Shown here piece by piece: positions 36,901-44,928 of a stretch of DNA of 64,000 nt (position 1 is its first letter; every line of letters starts with the position of its first letter). Made by a program: the position numbers and the translations under genes. The notes under the pieces were generated by a model, which searched no databases, had not been told where the DNA came from, and saw nothing but the letters and a program-made list of their open reading frames with translations. Origin of the DNA: Solimicrobium sp043758755 (lineage in GTDB: Bacteria > Pseudomonadota > Gammaproteobacteria > Burkholderiales > Burkholderiaceae_D); assembly GCA_043758755.1 (NCBI GenBank), contig JAYVMW010000059.1, forward strand, positions 62,001-126,000, given 5' to 3'.

Positions 36901-38650
36901 GACCGCCCAACTGAACGGCAACGAACGGCGCCTGGCCGTGCAGCTGCTCAACCACTCGGCCCGGCCAGATCACCGGCAAATCCGCACCGGCATTGTGCTG
37001 CTGGTTCTGGCTGCCGGCCTGGAAGCGATGGGGCCATTACTGGGCAAAGCGTTTATCGACAATTATCTGCTGCCTAAACATGCCGACTGGCTGATGATTG
37101 CCTTGCTGCTGCTGGCCAACTTCGTCACTGGCTGTTCTGCAACCTGGCTGCGCTATTTGCAACTGATGCGCTTGGCTGGCGTGGCGATGCGTTCGGTGCA
37201 GCGTCTGCGTGATCAGGTGTATGCGCATGTGCTGCGATTGCCGATGCGTTTCTTTGACAAGGCCATTACCGGGCAACTGGTCAGTCGCGTCACCAACGAT
37301 ACCGAGTCGGTGAAAAATCTGTACGTGCAGGTCCTGTTTGTCATGCTCGACAGTTCCATCACGGTGCTGGGCGCGATGGCCGCCATGGCCTGGCTGGACT
37401 GGCGTTTGATGCTGATCGTGGCGGCACTGATCCCGGCCATGGTGGTGATCGTCTGGCTGTACCAGCGCATGAGCGCACCGGCTGTGTCACGCGCGCGCCA
37501 GTTGCGCAGTGATATCAATGCGCGCCTGGCCGAGAGTATCGCCGGCATGAGCGTGCTGCAGGCCAGTCTGGCCGCCGGTCGTTTCTCGGAAAAATTTGAC
37601 CATACCAATCAGTCGCATTACCAGGCGCGCATTGCCGAACTGCGCGCCAATGCCTGGCTGTTGCGTCCGGCGCTGGATTTGTTGAACTCGGTGCTGCTGG
37701 TGGTGGTGATCTACAGCTTCAGCCGGCGTACCTTCGATGGTCTGGAAGTCGGTATTCTGTATGCGTTTGTCAGTTACATCGCCCGCGTGGTTGATCCGCT
37801 GATTCAGATCACCATGCAATTCGGACAGATCCAGCAGGCGGTGGTTTCGGCGGCCCGGGTCAATACACTGCTGCAGGAACCGACCGAATCGTATCCTGAC
37901 TCCGCGCAGGTCCTGCGCAGCGGCAGCGTCGCTTTCCATGACGTCAGTTTTGGCTATGACCCTGCGCATCCGGTGCTCAACAATATCAACATTGAGATCG
38001 GGGCCGGCAGTTTTTACGGCATCGTCGGACATACCGGCAGCGGCAAATCGACCCTGCTGAGCCTGCTGCTGCGTTTTTATACTGCCCAGACCGGCCGTAT
38101 CGAACTCGATGGATTGCCGCTGGCCGGCGTGAGTGAAGAAGAGTTCCGCCAGAAAGTCGGGCTGGTGCCGCAGGAACCGTTTTTGCTGGCCGCCAGCGTA
38201 CGTGACAATATCGCCATGGGGCGCACTCTGACACAGGAGCAGATCGAAACTGCGGCCAGAAGCGCCCACGTGCATGGCTTCATCATGCAACTCTCGCAGG
38301 GGTATGACACCGAACTCGGTGAAGGTGGTGCCAAACTGTCCACCGGCCAGAAACAGTTGCTGGCCATTGCCCGGGCTCTGGCCGGCTCACCGGTATTGCT
38401 GCTGCTCGATGAAGCCACTTCACATATCGACAGTGAAACCGAACAGGTCGTGCAAACCGCATTGACAGAATTGCGCGGCAAGGTCACCATCATCGCCATT
38501 GCGCACCGGCTGTCCACGATTCGTGACGCTGATCAGATCATCGTGCTCAATCACGGCAGACTGGTTGAGCAGGGCCGGCATGCCGAGTTGATGGAGCTGG
38601 AGCAGGGAATTTATCAAAAGCTGTATCTGCTGCAGGCGCTGGAAGGTTAG
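36890..38650 (+). CDS. ABC exporter half-transporter, MdlB-like
   Basis: The start is set at ATG 36890 (MKSETAQLNG), which overlaps the end of the MdlA-like gene; an upstream in-frame ATG lies deep in that gene. The 586-residue protein has six membrane helices and an ATPase with Walker A GHTGSGKST, signature LSTGQKQLL and Walker B LLLLDEATSHID with the catalytic Glu. The signature deviates from LSGGQ, the opposite asymmetry to its partner. The two therefore probably form one heterodimer with one strong site. Confidence 0.88.
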   Translation: MKSETAQLNGNERRLAVQLLNHSARPDHRQIRTGIVLLVLAAGLEAMGPLLGKAFIDNYLLPKHADWLMIALLLLANFVTGCSATWLRYLQLMRLAGVAMRSVQRLRDQVYAHVLRLPMRFFDKAITGQLVSRVTNDTESVKNLYVQVLFVMLDSSITVLGAMAAMAWLDWRLMLIVAALIPAMVVIVWLYQRMSAPAVSRARQLRSDINARLAESIAGMSVLQASLAAGRFSEKFDHTNQSHYQARIAELRANAWLLRPALDLLNSVLLVVVIYSFSRRTFDGLEVGILYAFVSYIARVVDPLIQITMQFGQIQQAVVSAARVNTLLQEPTESYPDSAQVLRSGSVAFHDVSFGYDPAHPVLNNINIEIGAGSFYGIVGHTGSGKSTLLSLLLRFYTAQTGRIELDGLPLAGVSEEEFRQKVGLVPQEPFLLAASVRDNIAMGRTLTQEQIETAARSAHVHGFIMQLSQGYDTELGEGGAKLSTGQKQLLAIARALAGSPVLLLLDEATSHIDSETEQVVQTALTELRGKVTIIAIAHRLSTIRDADQIIVLNHGRLVEQGRHAELMELEQGIYQKLYLLQALEG

Positions 38651-38717
38651 TGGTTGAAAATACGGTTTCGTGATGTTGCAGCTGCTGCGTTTTTACAATA
38701 ACCATTCGGAGGCGTTT

Positions 38718-39236
38718 ATGTTGACCACAGCTATATTGGTAATCATTGCCGGCCTGCTGGTACTTGCAGCCTCCAGACCGGACACCTTTCGTATCCAGCG
38801 TTCAGCCAGTATCAATGCAACGCCAGAAAAAGTCTCTGCGTTGCTGGCAGATTTTCATCACTGGGGCAGCTGGTCACCGTGGGAAAAACTGGATCCGGCG
38901 TTGGCGCGCAAATATAGTGGTGCAGCCACCGGAATCGGCGCAGTCTATGAATGGGAAGGGAACAAGAAGGTCGGCAAAGGACGCATGGAAATTACCGACC
39001 TGTCAGAAAATGCGCGAATTCTGATCAAACTGGATTTTTTTTCCCCCTTTGAAGCGCACAACACCGCCGAATTCACACTGCATCAAGACGGCGGCACTAC
39101 CAACCTCACCTGGGCAATGTATGGCCCTACTTCATTCCCGGTAAAAGTCATGCGCCTGTTCATGAATATGGACAGAATGGTTGGCAAAGATTTTGAGGCT
39201 GGCCTGGCCAGTCTGAAAGCTCTCGCTGAAAAATAA
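38718..39236 (+). CDS. Membrane-anchored SRPBCC (START-like) family protein
   Basis: With the start at ATG 38718, preceded by GGAGG, the product has 172 residues. An N-terminal transmembrane helix (about 2-19) is followed by an SRPBCC/polyketide-cyclase-like domain beginning FRIQRSASINATPEKVSALL and containing HHWGSWSPWEKLDP. Such domains bind hydrophobic ligands; no function is established. It follows the ABC exporter by 67 bases. Confidence 0.82.
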   Translation: MLTTAILVIIAGLLVLAASRPDTFRIQRSASINATPEKVSALLADFHHWGSWSPWEKLDPALARKYSGAATGIGAVYEWEGNKKVGKGRMEITDLSENARILIKLDFFSPFEAHNTAEFTLHQDGGTTNLTWAMYGPTSFPVKVMRLFMNMDRMVGKDFEAGLASLKALAEK

Positions 39237-39266
39237 CCGGCAGGTCGACAACTTGCGAGAAAAATC

Positions 39267-39473
39267 ATGAAAAAATTTCTCGCAGTCTTTACTGTCAATT
39301 CCGAAAAAATGGCTGCATTTAATCAAAATCCCGATGCGCAACAAATCAGCATTAAAGAAGTAACAGCCTGGCATCACTGGATGGAAGTCAACAAAGTATC
39401 GATCGTGGAAAACGGGAAGTTTCCTGGGTGCGTGCACGTAGTGCATCTTGCTGATCACGTCAGGGCGACTTAG
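39267..39473 (+). pseudogene. YciI-like (DGPF-domain) protein, 3' end lost
   Basis: The frame opens MKKFLAVFTVNSEKMAAF and continues through AWHHWMEVNKVSIVEN, which matches the N-terminal half of YciI-related proteins (usually about 100-120 residues). Around base 39411 the similarity stops. From there the same bases, read on the other strand, are the end of an integrase remnant, and the frame reaches a stop after about 20 unrelated residues. The gene was therefore cut by a recombination event and is probably not functional. Confidence 0.75.
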
Positions 39474-39732
39474 GCTGGTTTTTAAAGAAAAATGTTAATG
39501 CGGTGATGGTGGCGTTAAGAGAAATCGCAGAAATACCACAATCAACTAAATACAATTGATAACGGCGGCAATCTTCATCGCTTGCTGTATCTGGTGAGCC
39601 ACAAATAAAACTGGCGAAACGGCTGACGGAGCGTAAATAATCGTCCTGTGTTTTAGGGGCGAGTTTGCGCATCCGCATATCGTCGATCATGCGTTGACGC
39701 AATGGTCTGACTGGTTTAGTCTCTGGGTTCAT
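39411..39732 (-). pseudogene. IS91-type tyrosine integrase, truncated and frameshifted
   Basis: A start at 39732 (MNPETKPVRPLRQRMIDDM, with AGGAG upstream) leads into an N-terminal SAM-like integrase domain, LAPKTQDDYLRSVSRF onward, of the kind carried by IS91/ISCR-type elements. At a five-base A/T run (39479-39483) one extra base shifts the frame. Ignoring it, the sequence continues RPDVISKMHYVHAPRKLP, the expected integrase continuation. Homology ends at about 39411, inside the YciI-like gene. No catalytic domain remains. No transposase or terminal repeats were found nearby. Confidence 0.8.
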
Positions 39733-39945
39733 TCTTGGCTCCTGGCAAGAAATGAGGCAGGATACCTCAAGCCTTAGAATAAGAAGCCGTTTCAATCGTG
39801 AAATCAACAAGCAGTGGTCGCGCAAAGCCTTCTGCCGCGCGAGCGGTTTAGTCCCCCGGCACATAGCAGCCATTAATGCCTGTCTTCAAAAAATTGGTTT
39901 TTACCAGCAGAATACTGAATCGAAAATTCAATTAAGGATCCAAGC

Positions 39946-40698
39946 ATGTTAGATGTTCATCCCCCGCATAGCCCGACTCATACCTGGAAGGATTTCTTTA
40001 TTCATCTTGCGACAATTGTAATTGGACTGTTGATCGCCGTCGGCCTAGAGCAAACCGTGGAATACCTGCACCACCGCCATCTGGTGCATGAATTCGAAGA
40101 GCAGATGAGTGAAGAGTTCATCAATGACCGCAAGATATTGGAAAAAGATTTGGAAATACAAAGCGCATATAGAATGTACCTGACCGACCTGCAAACAGCA
40201 ATTAATGCAAAATTGGAGGATCAACCGTTCATGATGCCCTCCAGAGATGATCCGCGCAATGTGTATGAATTTAATATACCTCAGTTAAGCGCCTATTACG
40301 TAGCAAAACAAAACGGCACCCTTTCATATCTCGACAATAAAAAGTTGGGAGCGTTCAATAAAATCGCACGGCAACATGATGTTCTTCTCGATACTTTCAC
40401 TACGTACCGCGCCGCTGGGCTAGCCAATCAGGCCTTCAGGCTTCAATACGAACCTCAGCCAGAGCCTGTCAGCACTTTTAGTGAGCGCCCTCGTTATGTC
40501 GATGTCGGTATCCTTTCTAAACCGGATCTGCTGCATTACAGAGAAATTGTTGCAGACTTGATGGTTCAAGATGATGCGATGATATGGCGGTTCAAATATA
40601 TGAACAGACTGGTACAGCTTGTACAAGATGGTGTGTATGACGAAGTTGAACTGTCAAAACAAGTACATGAAAAATTCACTGCAACCGAGAAAAAATGA
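39946..40698 (+). CDS. Single-pass membrane protein, unknown function (paralogue A)
   Basis: The 250-residue protein has one transmembrane helix at about 20-40 within a patterned segment HTWKDFFIHL...GLLIAVGLEQ followed by VEYLHHRH. The rest (about 45-250) is charged and helical and probably lies on one side of the membrane. The next large gene repeats the same N-terminal pattern, so they are paralogues. I know similar N-termini only from hypothetical proteins. It lies next to the integrase remnant in the decayed island. Confidence 0.7.
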   Translation: MLDVHPPHSPTHTWKDFFIHLATIVIGLLIAVGLEQTVEYLHHRHLVHEFEEQMSEEFINDRKILEKDLEIQSAYRMYLTDLQTAINAKLEDQPFMMPSRDDPRNVYEFNIPQLSAYYVAKQNGTLSYLDNKKLGAFNKIARQHDVLLDTFTTYRAAGLANQAFRLQYEPQPEPVSTFSERPRYVDVGILSKPDLLHYREIVADLMVQDDAMIWRFKYMNRLVQLVQDGVYDEVELSKQVHEKFTATEKK

Positions 40699-40954
40699 TT
40701 GCTGAGTTTTCTGTTCGTTTGACTCGGTGAAGTGTCCACCGGTCCAACGAAACGGAGGGTATTGTGGATAGTCAGATTGGCACCTTTATTTATAGCAGTG
40801 GAAGTTACCTGATGGCGCGAAACGGCACAAAATTGTCATTGAGCTGCTCAGCCAAAATGCGCTGATTGAATGGCTAATGCCTTAACACGGTCGATTTGAA
40901 CGGGACCGGTTTTTGAAAATCATTATTGAAAAAAACAACCAAACAGGGATACAA

Positions 40955-41674
40955 ATGGACATTCACAAGCCGAAGCCGGTACATAGCTGGCGCGAGTTCC
41001 TCTCCGAGATCTGCGTTATCGTCACGGGCATTGCAATCGCTTTGGGGGGCGAGCAGGTGATCGAAGCCATACACTGGCATCACAAGGTCGAGGCAACGGA
41101 AACCTCGATCAAAGCCGAATTGGGGAACAATCTGCGGTGGGCATTGCAGATCAAACAAAATGGCCTCTGCGCGACGGAATTCCTGGATACATTTCAGGCG
41201 GCTGTGATTGCCAATGACACGCCGACAATAAGCAGACTCGATGAGTTGCGCGGTACCGATAACGGTCCGTTCTCACCTGCGCCTTGGTCGTCTGACACTT
41301 TTAAAGCAGCGCTGGGAAGTCAAGTCGGAGACCATCTGGCAGAAGGCAGGATGGTCGCTTACTCAAGGGAATTCACGTGGATTCCCCTGCAGATGGAATT
41401 TCAAGTGAAGCTGTATGATGAATTGGCGACGGCAATGACTGCCAGATTTGGACTTCCAAGAACCCCTGATACATTGGACCGGCAATTGGCTGCAATCTCG
41501 AGACTTCGTTCTGACGAGAACGGACGCCTTGACATCGCCGCAGCGATGCTGGCATACGCAAGCGAAAATTTGGCGATCTCGCCGTCTAATCCAACCTATC
41601 TCGCCGCGAATGTTACTCAGGCTAAGAATTGCGAAGCCCAACTTCAGACGATCCAGACGGCAACCAGGCACTAA
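40955..41674 (+). CDS. Single-pass membrane protein, unknown function (paralogue B)
   Basis: The start is set at ATG 40955 (MDIHKPKPVHSWREF); an ATG 42 bases upstream adds a charged leader. The 239-residue protein shares with the preceding gene an H-x-W-x-x-F motif, then a hydrophobic span ending IAxGxEQxxEx(L/I)Hx(R/H)H. The soluble parts differ. The 256-base gap before it has no gene I can support. Confidence 0.7.
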   Translation: MDIHKPKPVHSWREFLSEICVIVTGIAIALGGEQVIEAIHWHHKVEATETSIKAELGNNLRWALQIKQNGLCATEFLDTFQAAVIANDTPTISRLDELRGTDNGPFSPAPWSSDTFKAALGSQVGDHLAEGRMVAYSREFTWIPLQMEFQVKLYDELATAMTARFGLPRTPDTLDRQLAAISRLRSDENGRLDIAAAMLAYASENLAISPSNPTYLAANVTQAKNCEAQLQTIQTATRH

Positions 41675-41790
41675 CTGTAGGGACTGGCCGTGAAATGGCT
41701 AATTTATGTCTGCTCAAATTTGGCAATCAATTTTAAAACTACGCAAAGAAAAAATTTTTTTAAAAGTTAATTCAATTGCGTTCCCTTTAA

Positions 41791-41871
41791 CGGTTTGCAA
41801 CAGTCAAACAACTTGAAGAGGCCATTCAAACGGGCGCTCTGCTGAAGATTTGCCATGACAAACAAACCTAA
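41791..41871 (+). pseudogene. C-terminal stub of a RelE/HigB-type toxin
   Basis: An open stretch of 26 codons, directly after a stop at 41788-41790, reads TVKQLEEAIQTGALLKICHD and ends at 41871, overlapping the antitoxin ATG (41855) by 17 bases. This matches the C-terminal end of RelE-like toxins (PF06296 type) that precede this antitoxin family, with the usual gene overlap. Nothing of the catalytic part remains upstream. The stretch is short, so the call depends on this positional match. Confidence 0.6.
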
Positions 41872-42178
41872 ATCAAAAAGCAAAATTCTCGGTGCTGTAC
41901 GTGAAACGGCCATCGATTTGCTCAAATTGGGGTTCATTGATAAACGCAAGATGCGCAATTTTGATTTGCTATGTCTTGAACCGATACCAGAATATAGCAG
42001 TGAAGAAATCTGGGCTTTACGTGATCATCTCCAATTGAGCCAATCAGTATTTGCCGCTGTGTTAAATACGAGTCTATCGACGGTACGCAAATGGGAAATT
42101 GGCGATAAGCATCCAAGTGGTCCTTCACTCAAATTATTAAATTTGCTTGATCGGAACGGGCTGGAAGCGATACTTTGA
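41855..42178 (+). CDS. HTH-type antitoxin, orphaned
   Basis: The 107-residue protein has an N-terminal region IRETAIDLLKLGFIDKRKM-like (here AVRETAIDLLKLGFIDKRKM) and a Xre-type HTH at about 50-90 (LSQSVFAAVLNTSLSTVRKWE), ending with HPSGPSLKLLNLL. This is the pattern of antitoxins paired with RelE/HigB-like toxins, which also repress their own operon. Its toxin partner remains only as a stub overlapping its start, so it is an orphan antitoxin. Confidence 0.82.
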   Translation: MTNKPKSKSKILGAVRETAIDLLKLGFIDKRKMRNFDLLCLEPIPEYSSEEIWALRDHLQLSQSVFAAVLNTSLSTVRKWEIGDKHPSGPSLKLLNLLDRNGLEAIL

Positions 42179-42314
42179 TATTTTGGATTGATTTTCCAAT
42201 GACCGCTTTATAGAGCATCGTCAGGTCGGTTAGGGCACGAACCGGTCATATGAGGTCTGCATGCAATACCGCACGCGCCCATTCAGCATGCAACAATGGT
42301 CGCATACCGAACAT

Positions 42315-42722
42315 TCACACCATCGGTTTGGCGCGCAGGCTTTTAATCTCGCCACGCTGCGATTTTTTCTCCATGCGTTTCGATCTGGCAGCCCGGGACG
42401 GTTTGGTCGGATAGCGCAGCTGCGGCACATGACTGGCCTGCTGCACAATGGCATGCAGTCGCTCAATGGCCTCGGCCCGGTTGCGTTCCTGAGTGCGGTG
42501 CGACTGGGCTTTGAGCACCAGCACGCCGTGGCGTGTGATGCGCTGGTCGCCCGAGGCCAGCAATCGTTGTTTGACCGGCAGCGGCAGAGTCGAACTGTGG
42601 ATATCAAAACGCAGGTGGATGGCTGACGATACCTTGTTCACGTTTTGCCCGCCGGCGCCCTGTGCACGGATTGCGCTGCATTCAATTTCAGATTCGGGAA
42701 TGACGATGTCAGGTGTTTTCAT
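42315..42722 (-). CDS. arfB: Alternative ribosome-rescue factor ArfB
   Basis: The 135-residue protein has the release-factor GGQ motif at 24-26 (QGAGGQNVNK) and a basic C-terminal tail (RAARSKRMEKKSQRGEIKS) that enters the empty mRNA channel. It hydrolyses peptidyl-tRNA on stalled ribosomes and lacks the codon-recognition domain of RF1/RF2. It lies alone within the otherwise accessory region. Confidence 0.92.
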   Translation of the reverse strand: MKTPDIVIPESEIECSAIRAQGAGGQNVNKVSSAIHLRFDIHSSTLPLPVKQRLLASGDQRITRHGVLVLKAQSHRTQERNRAEAIERLHAIVQQASHVPQLRYPTKPSRAARSKRMEKKSQRGEIKSLRAKPMV

Positions 42723-43109
42723 ATTCTTGGGTATCGGTTAGCGCTTAGGGTAGTGACAAGCCATTCTGATGGCAGATCGTTCGGCAGTGTTTCAGTTTGC
42801 TACAAAAACAGACCGATGCCCAATGGTCAAGGCGTCAGGCGGAGGATAGACGCCGGCGCAACCCGTTTGATGCGCGGTTTCAAATACTCTCCAGCCCACG
42901 TGTCATCATGACCACCCAGCTCGGCTCTGCCGCTGTAATTCTGCTGGGATTGTATACCCTACCTGGCAGGGTTGACCAGCTGTGCCATGAAGGGTTGTCC
43001 CTGACAAGGTATTACCCGATTTTCCTGACCGTGTGATCTAACGAGAATGGCAACGCGCTGAATTTTCAGATGCCACTGTTTTGAATATCACACCACAAGG
43101 GAAAAATTT
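42723..43109. other. 387-base region without a supported gene
   Basis: This stretch lies between the divergent arfB (-) and the small unknown gene at 43110 (+). It contains a weak plus-strand open frame from 42908 to 43036 with no ribosome site or recognisable similarity. An AAGGG ribosome site for the 43110 gene lies at its right edge. I see no tRNA, terminator or repeat in it. Confidence 0.5.
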
Positions 43110-43370
43110 ATGTTACCAGCAGCACCAACCATCGTTACAGCGACGACTTACAAAGAGATTGTATTGGACACGGTCACCACGGCCGACTCAGTGGCGGATA
43201 TTATCGGCAACTATTATTGTGATGAGCCGGATTATTCAGTGGCAGCTCAACCGCTGACTTTCAATGACGCCGGCGTATGCACCAATCCGGAAATCCTGGC
43301 ACTGCAAAAGCAGGCCATCACGTCTCAAAGCTGTCCCGTCTGGGTTAAAAACGCAATCCTGTACAGCTGA
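43110..43370 (+). CDS. Small protein of unknown function upstream of the pentapeptide gene
   Basis: The 86-residue product begins MLPAAPTIVTATTYKEIVL, preceded by CACAAGGG, and contains three cysteines. No domain is recognised. It ends 10 bases before the pentapeptide-repeat ORF, which lies in the +1 frame. The open +1 frame upstream of that ORF suggests that the two may once have been a single protein split by a one-base change. Confidence 0.5.
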   Translation: MLPAAPTIVTATTYKEIVLDTVTTADSVADIIGNYYCDEPDYSVAAQPLTFNDAGVCTNPEILALQKQAITSQSCPVWVKNAILYS

Positions 43371-43380
43371 ATTCAAAAAA

Positions 43381-43725
43381 ATGTTAAATGAGCTTATCAA
43401 AGATGGCTATGTAGTCGATCTGAGTGACACCAGATCGAATGGTGTGGATATCAGCGGCGTGGATTTCAGTGGAGGAAGACTTAATGCCAACGGCGCCAAG
43501 TTTCGCAACCTGAATGCAACTGGGACAAATTTCAGCGGCGGGCTTGTCAGTGATATGAATATTTTCAGCGGAGATTTGTCTGGATCTGTGTTCAAGAATA
43601 TGCCTCCTGATCAATTAATGACAGTGTATGGAGGTGATGTGACTACCGAGGGCATGGAATTGGATGATTCCGGTGATGCATCTATTATGCAAATACAAGG
43701 CCAGCCCGTTGAGACTTACTATTGA
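43381..43725 (+). CDS. Pentapeptide-repeat protein
   Basis: The 114 residues from ATG 43381 include about eight A(D/N)LXX-like repeats between 25 and 75, such as GVDISGVDFSGGRL and AKFRNLNATGTNFSGG. These fold as a right-handed quadrilateral beta helix; some family members mimic DNA to protect gyrase, most have no known function. No clear ribosome site precedes this ATG, so it may be translated as part of a longer product with the upstream ORF. A strong terminator follows. Confidence 0.65.
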   Translation: MLNELIKDGYVVDLSDTRSNGVDISGVDFSGGRLNANGAKFRNLNATGTNFSGGLVSDMNIFSGDLSGSVFKNMPPDQLMTVYGGDVTTEGMELDDSGDASIMQIQGQPVETYY

Positions 43726-43736
43726 TTGGCAGGACG

Positions 43737-43762
43737 CAGCGGGTAACATGCCCGCTGTTTTT
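43737..43762 (+). terminator. Terminator after the pentapeptide gene
   Basis: CAGCGGG and CCCGCTG form a perfect 7-bp stem around a seven-base loop, directly followed by five T. It lies 12 bases after the pentapeptide stop. Confidence 0.85.
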
Positions 43763-43800
43763 ATTTCAATTGCAACGCATTCTCTTTTGCTGTCCGTTCA

Positions 43801-43911
43801 AGCCTGAACATTACCAAAATCATGGTGGAAAAAATGGCGGGCAGTATCGGGTTTGATTCAATGCCGGGGCAGGGGGCGACGTTCTGGATCGAATTTGCCG
43901 GCCAGGACTAA
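43801..43911 (+). pseudogene. C-terminal remnant of a sensor histidine kinase
   Basis: The frame reads SLNITKIMVEKMAGSIGF, then DSMPGQGATFWIEF, and stops at 43911. This is the end of a HATPase domain: the residues after the G2 box (normally GLGLxITK), the IxxxSxPGxGxTF strand and the final strand. Nothing of the kinase remains upstream of about 43800, where the island sequence begins. It converges on the Hpt and receiver genes, which may have been its partners. Confidence 0.78.
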
Positions 43912-43912
43912 A

Positions 43913-44266
43913 TTATTTTTTCACAAACTGACTATCAACCCACACCATAAAATCACGTTGGTCATGCATGAACTCCGGGTCATTCGATCCATTCTCGCCT
44001 TTGAGCATGTCATTGATACGGTGTTCCAGATCGCGCGCCCGGTCACCCAGTTCGGCATGACCAAACGTGCCGGCGGTGCCGGCCAGCGAATGCAGTTGAC
44101 GGTGCAGGTTTTTCCAGGCCACCGCGTCGTTGCCGTTGCGGATGATGGCGTCCAGCTCGCTTTCCATGCTGCTTAACGTGGATGGTATGCGCCCGACAAA
44201 CACGTCCCCCAGCGCACGAATGGCGTCAGCCAGCTCCTTGTCGTTGCCTTCATCCCCGGTACTCAT
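43913..44266 (-). CDS. Histidine phosphotransfer (Hpt) protein
   Basis: The 117-residue four-helix Hpt domain has phospho-acceptor His59 in RQLHSLAGTAGTFG. Free-standing Hpt proteins relay phosphate between receivers. It overlaps the receiver gene upstream by four bases (ATGA), so the two are translationally coupled. The hybrid kinase expected to feed them is present only as a remnant on the other strand. Confidence 0.88.
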   Translation of the reverse strand: MSTGDEGNDKELADAIRALGDVFVGRIPSTLSSMESELDAIIRNGNDAVAWKNLHRQLHSLAGTAGTFGHAELGDRARDLEHRINDMLKGENGSNDPEFMHDQRDFMVWVDSQFVKK

Positions 44267-44652
44267 TGGACTTCACTCCATAACTGACGTATCTGGGTTG
44301 CCAGCATCATGGGATCGAATGGCTTGGCAATTACCCCGATCGCGCCCAGCGATTTGTAATAGGCGACCTCACTGGCCTGCACCTTGGCGGTCATGAAAAT
44401 AACCGGTGTGTTACTCAATTCAGGGTATTCGCGCAATTTCCCCAGCGTGGTCGGGCCATCCATTTCCGGCATCATGACATCAAGCAGCATCAGATCCGGT
44501 GCAAATTCGACACTTTTTGGATCCAGCGCTTCTTTGCCGGAACTGCAGCTGCGCAAGGTAAATCCGCCCACAATTTCCAGTGCAATCTTCGCGACCGATT
44601 GAATATCCACATCATCTTCGACGTACAGAATCTTGGTCAACGTTGCTGCCAT
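44263..44652 (-). CDS. Single-domain response regulator
   Basis: The 129-residue receiver has the acidic pocket Glu12-Asp13-Asp14, phospho-acceptor Asp58 in LLDVMMPEMDG and Lys in IAKPFDP. There is no output domain. It is coupled to the Hpt gene and transcribed away from the chemotaxis genes. Confidence 0.9.
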   Translation of the reverse strand: MAATLTKILYVEDDVDIQSVAKIALEIVGGFTLRSCSSGKEALDPKSVEFAPDLMLLDVMMPEMDGPTTLGKLREYPELSNTPVIFMTAKVQASEVAYYKSLGAIGVIAKPFDPMMLATQIRQLWSEVQ

Positions 44653-44928
44653 GTGCTACCCCCGGTTAATGTTGAACAAAATGAATCAACTGCCAATTGC
44701 AAATCAATATAGTCAACCGCAAGCAAAACAGTTGCAGTAATGAACGATATTAATTTATAGCACAAAGATTTTGCATTTATCAGGGGAAAATTTTTAATCT
44801 CTTTGATTCAGCTCAGGATTTGATGAACTGGCAATTTTAAAACTTGAATTTCAAAAGTTGTGTGCTGTAATAAAACACGAGAATTCGATACGCCCCAAAC
44901 CTGTTTGCATTATGTACTGGAGATTGTC

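Noticed and set aside
37487..38290. Minus-strand ORF of 267 residues
   Set aside because: It is antisense to the second ABC half-transporter, which has all ATPase motifs.
39132..39458. Minus-strand ORF of 108 residues starting MISKMHYVHAPRKLP
   Set aside because: Its first 13 residues are the shifted continuation of the integrase remnant; the rest is antisense to the YciI and SRPBCC genes.
40699..40954. Possible gene remnant, including an open stretch around 40790-40885 ending in ALIEWLMP
   Set aside because: It is under 30 codons after an in-frame stop, with no start, ribosome site or similarity that I can name.
42230..42626. Overlapping ORFs on both strands around arfB
   Set aside because: Only the ArfB frame carries a family signature (GGQ and basic tail); the others are shadows.
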